A stretch of 64,000 nt of DNA from contig OY292274.1 in NCBI GenBank assembly GCA_958496175.1, forward strand, positions 12,793,689-12,857,688. Reading direction: 5' to 3'. Positions 26,831 through 38,530 of the stretch are shown piece by piece. Both the position numbers and the translations under genes were made by a program. The notes beneath the pieces are model-generated. The model ran no database searches. It worked only from the letters and a program-made list of their open reading frames with translations, and had not been told where the DNA came from. The DNA is from Sisyra terminalis (Eukaryota > Arthropoda > Insecta > Neuroptera > Sisyridae). Position 1 is the stretch's first letter. Each line of letters opens with the position of its first letter.

Positions 26831-27952
26831 CGGAATTTTGATTTAAAGACCAAAAATACATATAATTTATCACTGCATCGTCTTATTTGTAAATTTCACA
26901 AAAATTCTGGAATGTAAGTTGACAAATTTTGAAATTTGCTGAGAATAAAATTAAAATTAATTTTAAAATAATTAAAATTGAAATATTACTTCTTCGAAGT
27001 TTTAAGATGCTGCGCATTGAGCAAATTTTTGATTGTCACTAGCTAAGTGCTTAAGGCAAGCGCTATGGTACTGGGGAAAAAATAAGGAAAAGATCTCATC
27101 AAAACTAGAAAAAAATTAGAAAGAAATACAAATTACTCGATCAGGAATGTATTTACTGCAATGAAACTCATACACATTTTTTAATTAAAGAACCACAGTT
27201 TTCTTGGTCAATAAATATATATATTTTCGAAATTCTTAATATCATATAATTTTTTGGGGTGTTGTTTTTGTATTATTTGTACTCGATGGTACAAAAGAAG
27301 CTCGATATTTTTTCAAATTTGACATTTCTAATATTGTTTTTTAATATAATAATGAAACAATAAGAATTTCACAATGAATATGTAAATCAGTGTATCAGCT
27401 GCATGTAATAGTGATTTGATATTATCAAACTAACGTTACACGTTTGCTCTGCAAAATTTTCGATATTATGTTCAAATAACTATTTTTAACTTTCTATAAC
27501 TTTTGAATAACAGTAAAGAAAAGAAATAAAAGCAGATCTACACTAATATATAAAATTCTTACGTCTGTCTATACATTTTGATTTTGAACCCAATTTTAAG
27601 GTAAATATTTGTTTCATGAGGCCTTTATTCTCAATTTACCATTTTTAAAAAAAATTTCTGTCTGTATGTCCCGATTTAACTAAAAAACGGAACAACCGAA
27701 TCTAATGAAATTTGGTATTAAGATACAACACAATTTCCCACAGACTATAGGCTACTTATCATTCCAAAAAAATAATAAGGGAAGGTATTTTCTAGGGATG
27801 AAAACAGAAATTTTTACACTAGACAGGTGAATTATAAAACTTGAACTGAATTGAATTGAACTGATAAAAAACACAGTAAATTCAATTTAAATTTTGAAAA
27901 ATTGCCTCTTTGAAATATAAACCTTTATGTAAATAAAACACATAGTTGATGT

Positions 27953-28020
27953 TAATAGCGTAATGGCTTACGTTTCTAACATTCTGATTCTTCTAATTAT
28001 AAAGACGTGGGTTCGAATCT
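27953..28020 (+). other. tRNA-like A-box and B-box pair inside a Helitron
   Basis: TAGCGTAATGG (27956-27966) fits the RNA polymerase III A-box consensus TRGYNNARNNG. GGGTTCGAATCT (28009-28020) fits the B-box, at a tRNA-like distance. The flanks do not form an acceptor stem, so this is not a tRNA gene. It is probably a captured tRNA fragment or a SINE-like promoter relic. Confidence 0.6.
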
Positions 28021-28075
28021 TAGTGGGTTCGACCTTTAGAGTTGCTCAATAAGGAAATGTTAACGAAAAAAAGTA

Positions 28076-28131
28076 ATAGTAGTAGTAGTAGTAATAAAAA
28101 TAATAATAATAATAATAATATTAGTAATAAA
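28076..28131. repeat. AGT/AAT triplet microsatellite
   Basis: Runs of AGT followed by AAT inside the Helitron, ending in TTAGTAATAA. Shorter versions occur at the equivalent places of related copies (for example near 31950 and 57790). Confidence 0.85.
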
Positions 28132-31100
28132 ACTTAAAGTAAATACGTTTTTAAAACTGTGCATACATAAAATCCTGTATTTATAGATCCCCTCTGACTG
28201 ATGAAATTTTAATATTCGATGTATTCCTTTTAAGAAGTAGACATCTGATAAGAATTTTTTTTAGAAAATTCCTACCCTAAAAGAGTAAAAGGGGTGACTA
28301 AGTTTGTATGAGAAAATGTAGAGTTAATCAACAACCGAAATTTTGAATTTTATCATTTATTATTATTTGTTGTTATATCATTTAAACTACAGCATTTTAA
28401 ATAAATACCAAAGAGGCAGTTCTTCATTTTTGTTTGTTTTTCAACAAGCAAACTTTTTTAAAATCTAATTTTTATAAACCAATGATTGTGACCTAGAGCA
28501 ATTATTTAACATTAAGGGAGCAATTTTTTGTCACATATTTCATTATTAATCAAAAAATAAAATTTTCCAGACTAACGTTTCTTCAGTATTTAGAAAAATT
28601 TGAAAATCAATTATTGTTATTGAAAATAAATAAAATATACGAATTTTCTTTCACGCTTTCTATTTCCAACAATTTTGTATGTACAACGTCAAAATGTGCG
28701 ATATCGAATTGCTTTTAAGTCATGATAATCAAAGGAAAGGTCATAATTGTTTTCGTTTTAAATTGTATTTTACAATAGGTATAAATGCATATTTGTGTCG
28801 ATGATAGCATACTGTTTGGTATACGGAATAGATCATACTCTTTTTAGATATTTATAAATATTTTTTGAAAATTTATTGTTCATTATATACAACTATTTTA
28901 TTCTAAGTAACAGTTTATTACATGTGTCTTTTTAAAGTTGACAAAATAGTGTTTTTAAGTATGATTATGTTTTTCGTAAAAGAAATAAGAAAAATAATAA
29001 TTTTCATATGCCACTACAAATAGCAAATTTAAAAAGAAAATATAATCTACACCTACGTTACGCTGACGAAGTCGCGGGGATCAGCTAGTTTGTTATAAAG
29101 CTCATATATGATCTTTCGATATTTGACAAACAATTTATTTGTTCAAAAGCCCAGTTGTCATTTATTAAGTTACCAATAAAAATACATTTTGATTAAAAGA
29201 TGGTTCTTATTATATTGTTTACTCATCTTTCATTATTGAAAGAATCAAATTAAATACGTTACGTGTAGTAATTAAATAAAAAAAGGAAAAAGATCTTCCA
29301 CCAGCTATCTTTAAAAACACTAATATCTTATTAGTTACGTCCTCAATAAAAGATAATTTCAAGGCATTTTCAATTCCTTTCATATTCAAATACAATTCTA
29401 TTACTATCGACAAAAAAATTAAACGAAAATAATTTTTAAAAATTGTCCCACTTTAACGATTTACAAATTTCATCAAAATATGCCCCATTAAAACAATATT
29501 GAGGCAAATTTCGTGAAAAATTTTATTTCCTTTTAGATATCGATCTAAATAAACATACCAAAGTCAAAGCTGCATATCAACGTATGTTACAATGTTGTTT
29601 TTCATCTTAAATTTTTCATAATAGATGTTGCTTTGGACGCTTGAACTATTTTGGAGTGCCTATGAAAATTCAATTATTTAGCGGTTCAACATTTATGGAA
29701 AGTAATTCAGTAACAAAATTAAAAAATGTTTTAGCCAATTTGAGCAATAAAAATTTCCAGATGTACCTACAAGTTAATAAGATGTAGGTTTCTCTCTTGC
29801 TCGCGTATATGCCGGCGATTGTAAAGAAAAGAAAAATTATGATAAACCGTTATTATAAATACGTTTAAACTTAATGATAAAATCATGAGCTCTGAGAAGA
29901 AATAAAATGGAAGAAGAATGTTATCTGTCACTGGAGGTAATAAAGTAGTAAGGCAAATATTCTCGTCAATTTTTTCAATTTTTCATGGGATAAACCCGGA
30001 TTTGATGATCAACAGAGCGGCAATTCAATCCATTGTTCCTACAAAAATACTCATGGCTCTCTGCTCTGGATGTCTGTATCAATCAACGACTAATCAATCA
30101 TTTTATGATTGGACATAAATGTATTTAATACAACATTTTCAAGATCATGAATTGTTATTTGTTCTGATCGTTTTTCCGCCACCGAGCCGACCATTCTAAC
30201 CGTTTATAGATAAGTTTTTAACAAAAATTCAGGTCACCGTTTGTTTCAATATTTGTTTGGGATTTACGAACATAGAAAATCACAATTGGGATGACAACTT
30301 TTATGGCCAATAAAACAAGTTGAAAGCACCTATTTTTTAGTTGTGGACGAAAATCGGTGGTGAGGGAATGGCGGGAAGCAGACGGAACACGCTTGCTTTG
30401 TTAGACACATTCGGCAAAGTTAACTTGAATGTCTTATCTGGAAAACGATTTCGGCTATAATGGAAGAACGGAGAGATTGTGACACTATGCGAAAGTCTTT
30501 TTAAAGGTTTATAGGATAAAAACCGGTGCCGCTTTCTTTGGGAGCAATTAAATGGGATGATGGCCCACGAAGTCATACATTTTCATTTACTTTTGGGGCT
30601 CTTTTATTTTCGTCTAAACTTTTATTTTATTTTTTTCTCTATTATTCACACCCCAATGCACTTTTATAATATAAGTCACCGAAATCTGATAGCCTTTTTA
30701 TGGACTGAAAGTTTTCGACTAGAACATACGAGTAGATTGACCAAAATGATCGAAATAAAATACCTATCGGTGGAGAACAGCTTGAAGAAAAGTGATTTAT
30801 TTCTCGTAAGCGCTTGAAAGACTTAATAAAATTTTTTTGAAAAACTATTTTTTTATTTCAATTGGAGTGCAGGTATGATTATCTCGTGAAGCAGAATTCC
30901 TTTTTCCGGTATGGTTATTTTCCAAGCAAGTTATATAAATAGCGCTAGTTCATTATTTTTTGAAACTTCGTAAACTTCGTGATGACTTGAACTTTCATGA
31001 AACGAAAAAGCGACAGTTAAAAGAGATAAACATATAAATCTAGAAAATTTAACGAAGGAAAAAATAAAATAGAAAACATAACAGTGTTTCAGTGTGGCAA

Positions 31101-31409
31101 ATTGTGAATTGTTTACATAATCATTTCATTTGATAGTTTGCCGAAAACAAATACAGAATACAATCGTGATTATCGAGAAAAAAAAAGACAGCAAGAGTAA
31201 AAAGACCGCAAAAAGTTCATTAATGAAAATTTAACCAAATTAGTATACGATGAAAATACTTTTAAGAGAAGCATTTAAAAAAAAGATATTCATCATGTTT
31301 TTAAAAATATTTTTATCAAAAAGATGGCAATCGTTAATATTATTCATACCATAAGACAAGTATAAACAAAAATACTATAAAAGCATTAAGTATAGAGATT
31401 TGGATATAC

Positions 31410-33807
31410 TCTATACTAATATATATAATATATATATATATATATAATTCTTACGTCTGTCAATACATTTTAATTTTGAATCAAATTTTAGGGTAAATAT
31501 TTGTTTCAAGAGGCCCTTATTCCAAATATAACATTTTTTCAAAATTTTGTCTGTATACCTTTGAAAAACGAAACAGCCGAATTTAATGAAATTTGGTATT
31601 AAAATACAACACAATTACCCACTCACATTAGGCTATTTAATATTCCTTGAAAATAATAAAGGAAGGTACTCCCAACGGATAAACTGAGACATGAAAAAAA
31701 GTTTACTTTAGACAAGCGAGTTATACATCGTTGGTAAGGTATTTAAAAATTAGATATTAATTTGTATTAATATATTTAGTTGAACTAATAAAATGCCCAG
31801 TAAATTCAATTTAAAGTACTATAAATCGTTCCTTTAAAGTTTAACATTTTTGTATAGAAACAAACATAAGATTTATAACGACGTTAATAAAATTGTTGTA
31901 AACAAACCCTGAGGGTTGCTCAATAAGAAAATATTAACGAAAAAAGTAATATTAATTGTAGTAATAAAGCTTATGGTAAATAAATTTTTATAATCGTGCA
32001 TATATAAAATCGTGTATTTAAACGCCCTCTCGGATTTATGATATATGAAATTTGTATAATCGGCGTATTCCTTATATAGGAAGTAAGCATTTGATAAAAG
32101 TTGTTTTTTTTTTTGAAAATTTCTACATTAAAAGTCTGTTCTATTTGGTGTTAATTTTTGCTATTCATATCTCGATGATATTTTAGTAGCCTCAAATAAC
32201 GCGACCACGGATGAAAATAAATAAATACAGCATTGTCAAAAATAGAATTGTACAACATTCAAAAAACTTTGATTCGAAAACTACCCACACAATAATCTAA
32301 CTTTTTAAAATCTATTTTTTTATGAACAAATGATTGTGACCTGGAGCAGTTTTATATTCTGCTGAAAAGCATTAAGACAGCAATTTTTTGCCTTATATTT
32401 CATTATCAATTAAAATATAAAATCTACCGTACTAACTATTCTTCGGTATTTAAAACAATTTGAAATCTAATTATTGTTATTGAAAATGTGTAAATTATTC
32501 GAATTTATTTCCGACCTTTACACCTATTTCCAACAATTTTGTATGTACAACGTCCAAATGTGCTAAATTGAAAAGCTTTTTAGTCATGATAATCAAAATA
32601 AAGGTCATATTTTTTTTCGTTTTACATTGTATTTTCCAATAGAAATGCATATTTGTGTCGATGAAATTTGGAAAGTGTTTTTCTTATACGATGCAGATAT
32701 ATAATACGAAAAGATTTTTAAAAATTCCTACCCTAAAAGAAAATGGTGAAAATGTTAGCGAAGTCGTATGAGTTAAAACAATCAAAATTTCAAACTTCAT
32801 AATCTGCTGATATAACTACTTAAAATAAAACAAAGGTTTATTGTTAGAAACAAAAACTATGGACTTGCTTAAAAATTTAAACTTTGAGAAATTTAAGTGA
32901 AAAATCTTAAGTTAAGTTTATAAGTGAGCATAAAGTTTTTTGGCTTTCACATATTGTAAACCTGACAATCCGAAATACGTATTCACAAAGAAATACATTA
33001 GTGAGCGAGCATTAGAAATTCGGTGAACTAAAGCAAAACACTTATTGGCTTTTTTGTGATCTAAAGTGGGTCCTATCGACCGAGAAAGAATGACTAATTA
33101 AAGAGGGGAGTGTTTAGAATGTTAAATATAGGGTAAGTCATAATGATAAAAAAAAAATAATATGCTCTTCCAGAGAAAAGGCATACGCCTAATCGGGTAT
33201 GATGAACTCGAAATTATTCAATATGGTTCAATAGAATTAGATTTGTTGAAATTCAGATATTGTAATAGTGAGTGCATAGATACACAATGGTTATACTTTA
33301 TGATACTTGATTATGCAGGAACTGGGTTTCGTGTAATTTTACAAATTTTAATTTCGTGGTAGTGTTGCCCATTGCAGGCGGTATTAGTTTTGATTAAAAG
33401 GTTCATTCGGGAATCGAGACAGTGATATGGGATTCCTACTAATATTCAAAAATCTAAAGCCTTCACTTCTAATAATTTGATGCGAATATTTTTGAATCTT
33501 TTGACTGTTTTAAGTCATTATAATGACCGACTTTATTGAATTTGACGATATTTGTTATTTATACATAGATGCTGGTTGATTTACAGATTATTTGGTCTAC
33601 GGTTGGTATACCTAGCGTAGGTATATGCAATAGACCATACTCTTTATAGATATTTATAAATATTTTTTGAAAATGAATTGATCATTACAGACAACTATTT
33701 GATTCTAGACAGCAGTTTATTAAATAAATCTTTTTAAAGTTTATAAAATCAAAATAAAATATATCCAACATCTACGCGCCGCAGACGAAGTCGTGGGTAT
33801 TAGTTAG
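31410..33807 (+). mobile_element. Non-autonomous Helitron (2.4 kb)
   Basis: 5' end TCTATACTAATATA, expanded by an AT run, then the shared ATTCTTACGTCTGTC. 3' end CGCAGACGAAGTCGTGGG, then TTAG (33804-33807), a one-base variant of CTAG, followed by T. It is longer than the other copies and seems to contain a second internal set of Helitron body sequence. It ends about 780 bp before exon A of the host gene. Confidence 0.75.
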
Positions 33808-34583
33808 TTGAAGCTATAATTTTAATCCTAATGCTGAAATCATGTTCCCACTGAAATATCCTAAACTCATTTAGATGCCACGAACTGTTTCCGTTATTAA
33901 AAGTCACAAGCTTTCAATTAACCGTATTGAGTTTTCTAGTCTCGTGCAATGAAATAAATTAAATTTTGTTTTTGTCAAGTGTGATTAATGGAAAATATGA
34001 ATGAAAATCATACAAAAGCAGTGCATTCAAGAGGAGGGTTGTTGTTGTTGTGACTTACTACTACCAGTCATAAAGAAATATAACACAATTGTCATAAGTG
34101 CAGTCAAGCACAAAAGTTCTTTTCAACGACAATGTAATTATCATTGCAATATTTTCAATGAATATTTATTATTAAAGAGAAAAGCTTTAATTTTTTTCAA
34201 TGTAAAATTATTTCATTTTGTATATTTTTTCGTTTATTGTTCGTTTTTGAATGTCATATTTCTTTTAATTCAATTGTACCGTTTCTCGAAGCACTTCCTT
34301 AATATACCCTTCTCAAATTGATTGTACATTTTCAAGAGCCTTTAACAGATCGTCAAATATTCACAATGCAAGTGTATTCCGTTTTTTCAGTAATAAATCA
34401 GAGAAGACTTTCATTTTAGCATACTTCCGAAATCATGATACAGCCTTTGTTTCGACGTTCCTTTAATTTGAAAATGTTTTCTAGAGTGGAAAAATTATGA
34501 AATATTTGTACAATTCCAGTCGCTTTCAACTTTTCTTTTCAGTGTTTTGTGTTTTTGGACTAAAATTATTTTTTTTTTCACAG

Positions 34584-34898
34584 TTCCACCTGAGCCACCA
34601 ACAATTTTGGACCGATGGGGACGAAAATTGAACAAATCAGTGGGGCCATACGAAGAAGGTGATGATGTGACATTAACTTGCCGAGTGGTGGGTGGCAAAC
34701 CGGAACCCAAAGTACGTTGGCTTGTCAATGGAGTGTTGGCCGATGATGAATTTGAGCATAATGCAGGCGACGTAATTGAGAATCGTTTGACTTGGCAAAA
34801 CGTCGGCCGACAAGATCTAAAATCATTATTTACTTGCCAAGCAATTAACACAATTTTGACTGAACCAAAAGAAGCCACTGTCGTTTTGGATTTGCATT
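34584..34898 (+). CDS. Sidestep-family receptor, exon A (complete Ig domain)
   Basis: Internal coding exon of 315 nt. It enters in phase 1 after a pyrimidine-rich tract ending in CACAG and leaves in phase 1 at GTAAGT. It encodes one complete I-set-like immunoglobulin domain. The start VPPEPPTILDRWGR is the family's typical inter-domain linker, followed by GPYEEGDDVTLTC (first Cys codon at 34679), the core Trp in KVRWLVNG, and DLKSLFTCQAIN (second Cys codon at 34835, 52 residues on). It ends in VVLDLH, which splices to exon B to give the linker L-K-P-L-T-V. This order of linker, GPY-EGD motif and LDL-LKPL junction is what I recognise as the Side family: transmembrane neuronal or muscle surface proteins that bind Beat proteins during axon guidance. 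The N-terminal V-type domain and signal peptide must lie upstream, outside the window. Family assignment is by memory of the pattern; the paralog is not resolved. Confidence 0.9.
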
Positions 34899-35324
34899 GT
34901 AAGTATTGTTGTGATTAATTTGAAAATCATCTCCACCTATAGTCAAGTAGTTGTGTCTTAAGAATTTAATTATTTCAAACTAAGTCAAAAAGGAACTTTT
35001 CATTTTGTAATTTTCCAAGAATTTCTTTCACAAATTTATGCAGAGCTTGAGATTCAGTGCAAGTGTGACAAAAATAATAAAAATATGCATTGTCACTACA
35101 TGCAAAGAAATTCATAAATATTTCGAGTGTGAAACACTTTTCGAATATACAAATATTTTATCAGAAAATAGAAGCGCATCTTTTCCGACGTTTTTCTTTA
35201 AATACAATTTCTATTGCATTGTGTATAACAGAAGATATTTAGCGACAATGCACTTCATAGATATTTTCTATTTATTTCATATTTGTAAAAAGAAAAATAA
35301 CTACCATTTTTTTTTGAATTACAG
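34899..35324 (+). other. Short intron between exons A and B
   Basis: A phase 1 intron of 426 bp, with donor GTAAGT and an acceptor preceded by a T-run and ending in TTACAG. It is the only short intron in the window and I see no transposon in it. Chance open frames inside it have no coding character. Confidence 0.85.
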
Positions 35325-35470
35325 TGAAACCTCTTACTGTTCGTATAATGAAAACTGAAGTACCGCTAGTCGCCGACAGACGTTACGAGGTCGCTTGCGA
35401 GTCAACAGGCTCACGTCCTGCTGCCATCATCACTTGGTACAAAGGAAAGCGACAACTGAAACGAACAAAA
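35325..35470 (+). CDS. Sidestep-family receptor, exon B (first half of next Ig domain)
   Basis: Coding exon of 146 nt. The first two bases complete a Leu codon with the last base of exon A. The exon ends in phase 0 before GTAAGT. It encodes LKPLTVRIMKTE, then ADRRYEVACEST (Cys codon at 35396), GSRPAAIITWYKG (Trp codon at 35435) and ends QLKRTK. These are the B and C strands of an Ig domain. The phrase YEVACESTGSRP followed by ITWYKG is, from my knowledge of the family, highly characteristic of Side proteins. The second cysteine of the domain is supplied by exon C, 14.5 kb downstream. A 3.6 kb repeat element begins only about 66 bp after this donor. Confidence 0.9.
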
Positions 35471-35846
35471 GTAAGTCAAGAACTCAGCACTTCACTTTCT
35501 TACCTCTGTCAAGTTAGCATTCGACTTTTATAAAGTAAAATTTTAAATATATTTTTAGACTGACTTTTGTTTGTACTTGCTTGTACCGAAAAAAAAATCG
35601 TTTTTACCTCGACCGAAAAAAGTATTAAATTTTTAAATATCGATAGCCCCCATTGTTAGATTTTTCAAAAATTTTAATAGCTATAGATGGGCGTTGACAC
35701 GTATAGGATTGTACCGAAGAAATTTTTATTTCAACTTTAACCCAAAATAAGTAATGAGGGATTTTGTAAGTGCACTTATTCCATTGTTGAATATTATAAC
35801 GACTGTTATTTTTTTTCAACTGAAGTACAAACAAATTATATTACAA

Positions 35847-37866
35847 CTAGCTGACCCAGCAAACTTCGTACTGCCTAACATGCAATGAACGTAGTGTTTT
35901 ATAAATGAATATATTAGTTACACTTAGTTTAAATTATCAATAATAAAATGAACAAAATTAAGTTCAATACTTCATTAGAATAATAAATATATAAAAATAA
36001 AATAAAAATTAAATATATAAAAAGAAATCAATTATTTCAATTGCAAGACAACCAACACATTTCGTCGACCCCAAGTGTTAAGCTGCTAAATTCTTTTTAA
36101 CAGTGTTTTCAGGGAAAGGAAAAAAAGTAAATATAAGCTACATAAATTACTACATAAAGTAGATTTCCGATTCATTTTGCATATTAAAAAAAATTTATAT
36201 TTAAATAGATTTATCAGTTTGTCATTTGATAGAATTTTTTATTCGTTCCTATTGGAACAAAAAAACCCAAAAATTTAAAATTCTACTTAGCAGATTGAAA
36301 ATTTAGGCTGACGATTTGCTTTATTGAAGCGATGTATTTGGATTCATGCGTTGCCCTCGGATTGATTCTCTCCATTGAAGCATCTTGCCATTACATTGAC
36401 ATACAAAGTTTGTCAAATCAGATATCTTCAGCATAAAAAACAAAGTAGGGGTAGTAGACCAATTAGAGCTTGAAAAATGACGGGACCGATTATGATGATA
36501 TATGATTTGTTAGATTCGTCTTCCTTCCGAATAGCAGAATAACCATTAACATATCTTAACAATTCACGGAAAAAAATGAATAAAATGAGTTTTTAAATAA
36601 ATTAGGCTTGGCATTTTACGCAATTGGCAGTTCACGTCACCCACACTTATATGTCAATTTAATATTGGCGTTAATTTTTATTTAAGAAACGCATTTAACC
36701 ATTGAAACCATTGGAAGTTCGACGTAATGCCTGACTTTGTTTTGAAGGCGCAATGATTTTACTGATTGGCGATTTCTCCCAAACATTGCCAATCATTCCA
36801 AGTTTAGATTCTACCAATAAAATATACTCCTGCTTAAAATCATAAAATTTGTGACACAATGTAAAAAAATTCAGCTGGCAACATGAGTTGCGTTGCAGAA
36901 TGATTTATCTATTGAAGAATTTTCCAAACAATTTTTGAGTCTCGGTAATGGCAGTGTTCTTGTCGACGAATCAAGCGTATTGACTTAATTTCCTTCGAAT
37001 TTTGTCTCATTCAAAAATTTTACTTAATTGCTAGCTTTTTTATAAAACAGCAGGACAACGTTTAAATCAATTTATTTGGAATAAAAATTCAAACCAATAA
37101 CACGGCTATTACCGATATTCATTCATTTCTAGGATAAATCTTCTGCAGATCAATCGTTCATCAATGCAATTCTTATGTTTTTTTTCCAGGTGAAGTTTCT
37201 TCATATGGTTCCATAAATTTGATAATTAAAGGCAAGGATTTATTTTTTAAACAGAAGTCGATCCTTAATGTCTGAAGTCGTCCACTTCTGCAATTCGAAA
37301 TGCAGAACGACTAATCTGGAAAAGTGTTTTCCAAACAATTTATCGATATTGGTAATGGGAAAATTTCTGTTGACACATCATCGGGATACATTATTTTCCC
37401 TACCAATTTTTGCCACTTTACTAAGTTCTAAGTTAATGGTGTTCCCAAACTTTGCTCATAGTTACAAAAATTCCACGTACTGCGTTGTGATACATAATAA
37501 ATGCAATATAAAATGCCAAAATGACGTAGACCTACAATCTTTTTGCTTGCAACACTCTTCAAAAATATGAATTAAATAATTATTTTAACACAAATTATAT
37601 AAATAAAAACGTCAAATTCATACGTTGCTAAGCTTTTTCCAAATAAATCACAGGAATCGATGATTACAAATAATATTAGACGTAAAAAGCAAGTAGGCGT
37701 AAAATTTATAAATAAATAAATTCATTGTTAAAACAAATCGAATTGTGAATTTAAACCATCCTCAAACCCCCTCGAATACACACAAAAAATTTCATCAAAA
37801 TCGGTCCAGGCGTTGTTGAGTTATGCGCTTACCAGCACATTTTGCGATTCATTTTTATATTATAGA
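35847..37866 (-). mobile_element. Composite Helitron, termini on the - strand (2.0 kb)
   Basis: On the - strand the element runs from A|TCTATAATATAAAAATG (right end, 37866) to CTAG at 35850-35847 with a T-equivalent flank. The 5' end is followed by CGCAAAATGTG and a CCTGGACCGATTTTGATG motif, which I know from insect Helitrons. The body is shared with 54393-56290. Unexpectedly, the helicase remnants inside are on the + strand, and a second + strand motif (GGGACCGATTATGATGA near 36481) looks like another Helitron 5' region, so the unit is composite. Confidence 0.75.
36745..37565 (+). pseudogene. Decayed Helitron PIF1-type helicase, two partial segments
   Basis: Segment 1 (about 36745-37270) reads IGDFSQTLPIIP, the conserved PIF1-like G-D-F-R-Q-x-L-P-V motif, then SCLKS, FSKQFLSLGNGSVLVDESS, and later GEVSSYGSIN. 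Segment 2 (about 37320-37565) repeats an earlier part of the same protein: FSKQFIDIGNGKISVDTSS, IIFPTNFCHFTK. Both contain stops and frameshifts. Insect Helitron helicases carry this order: G-D-F-R-Q, T-N-M-R, F-L-D-I-G-N-G, Y-K-S-I-D. Seeing the F-S-K-Q...G-N-G block twice shows an internal tandem duplication or joining of two fragments. Confidence 0.8.
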
Positions 37867-38089
37867 TGCAATTTGGATGCTAGTACATAGAAACATGTCC
37901 GAAAAAAATGTCTTCTACCTGAACCCAAATAATAGTTATAACGATTTTTATAAACTAAGTACTCTTATTACTTCATTGTTAAATTTGAAATTGTTAAACT
38001 TTTTCAAAAGTTATTCACAATTGAAATTGAAAGAAAAATTATATTATTGTTTTTTTTTTTGTTGTTAAACAAATTTTTAAAGAGTGATT

Positions 38090-38530
38090 TTATGTAAGAA
38101 CGTTAAGAAACCTTTTTTGTAGAGCATTAAATTCCCTTCAAGAATATATATTGTTCATTTCTATATACATTCATTTGTTCGTTAGATACAAAATTCCAAA
38201 ATAAAGAAGATAAATTTAAAAATTATATCAATGTTTAGAGCATGATTATTCGGAAACGGCGTGTCTGGCGAAAATTTTCAAAAAAACGTTTTTTGTAGGG
38301 AATTTAATTTTCTATAAAATATATGCAGATGAATTTTTTTATCTTGATAGTTTGACAGCATTAACGCAAAAATGAAAGTACAAATAAAAATTTGAAATTA
38401 AAGAAGATAGACCTTTTGATATTAATATTAAGGGCTCAAACTTTCTTGATATTTTTTTGTCACCTTAAACAATATTTTCGATATACTTTTCAAAAAAAAA
38501 TAATCAATTTTTTTGGCCCAGCTTAGTAAT
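38090..38530. repeat. Repeat related to 51359-53390 (unoccupied hAT target)
   Basis: Matches 51359-51694 plus 53260-53370 in the same orientation, including ATTATTCGGAAACGGCGTGT. At 38420 it reads TTTTGATATTAATATTAAGG without interruption, where the other copy carries a 1.6 kb hAT-like insertion. It forms part of the 35537-39145 element. Confidence 0.75.

Larger units (their letters stand above)
27537..29088 (+). mobile_element. Non-autonomous Helitron with intact ends (1.55 kb)
   Basis: Starts with TC after an A: A|TCTACACTAATATA (27537). Ends with a GC-rich hairpin, CGCTGACGAAGTCGCG, then GGGATCAG and CTAG (29085-29088) followed by T. The A|T insertion site, the TC start, the CTAG end and the hairpin just upstream are the diagnostic features of Helitrons. 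The body shares sequence with the copies at 1, 31410 and 46569. It carries a tRNA-like A/B-box pair (27953-28020) and an AGT/AAT microsatellite. It has no Rep or helicase coding. Confidence 0.85.
1..34583 (+). other. Upstream intron (or 5' region) of the Side-family gene, at least 34.6 kb
   Basis: No exon is supportable upstream of 34584. Exon A enters in phase 1, so at least one coding exon lies before position 1. Apart from the mobile elements listed separately, the stretches 2613-6238, 9480-11880, 12973-14945, 16327-17534, 18637-23410, 24745-26300, 29089-31409 and 33808-34583 hold no feature I can assign. Several short blocks are noticeably less AT-rich than their surroundings (about 3360-3660, 10950-11110, 16700-17000, 21670-21780, 29980-30080, 30330-30560). 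They lack transposon signatures and may be single-copy intron sequence. Confidence 0.6.

Noticed and set aside
27953..28020. tRNA gene
   Set aside because: A-box and B-box are present but no acceptor or anticodon stem can be closed.
33162..33362. Open frame of 66 codons at the end of a Helitron
   Set aside because: The same sequence in the related Helitron near 180-290 is not kept open, so it is not a conserved gene.
34495..34878. Long - strand open frame over exon A
   Set aside because: It is the antisense shadow of the Ig exon, which has clear domain features and splice sites on the + strand.
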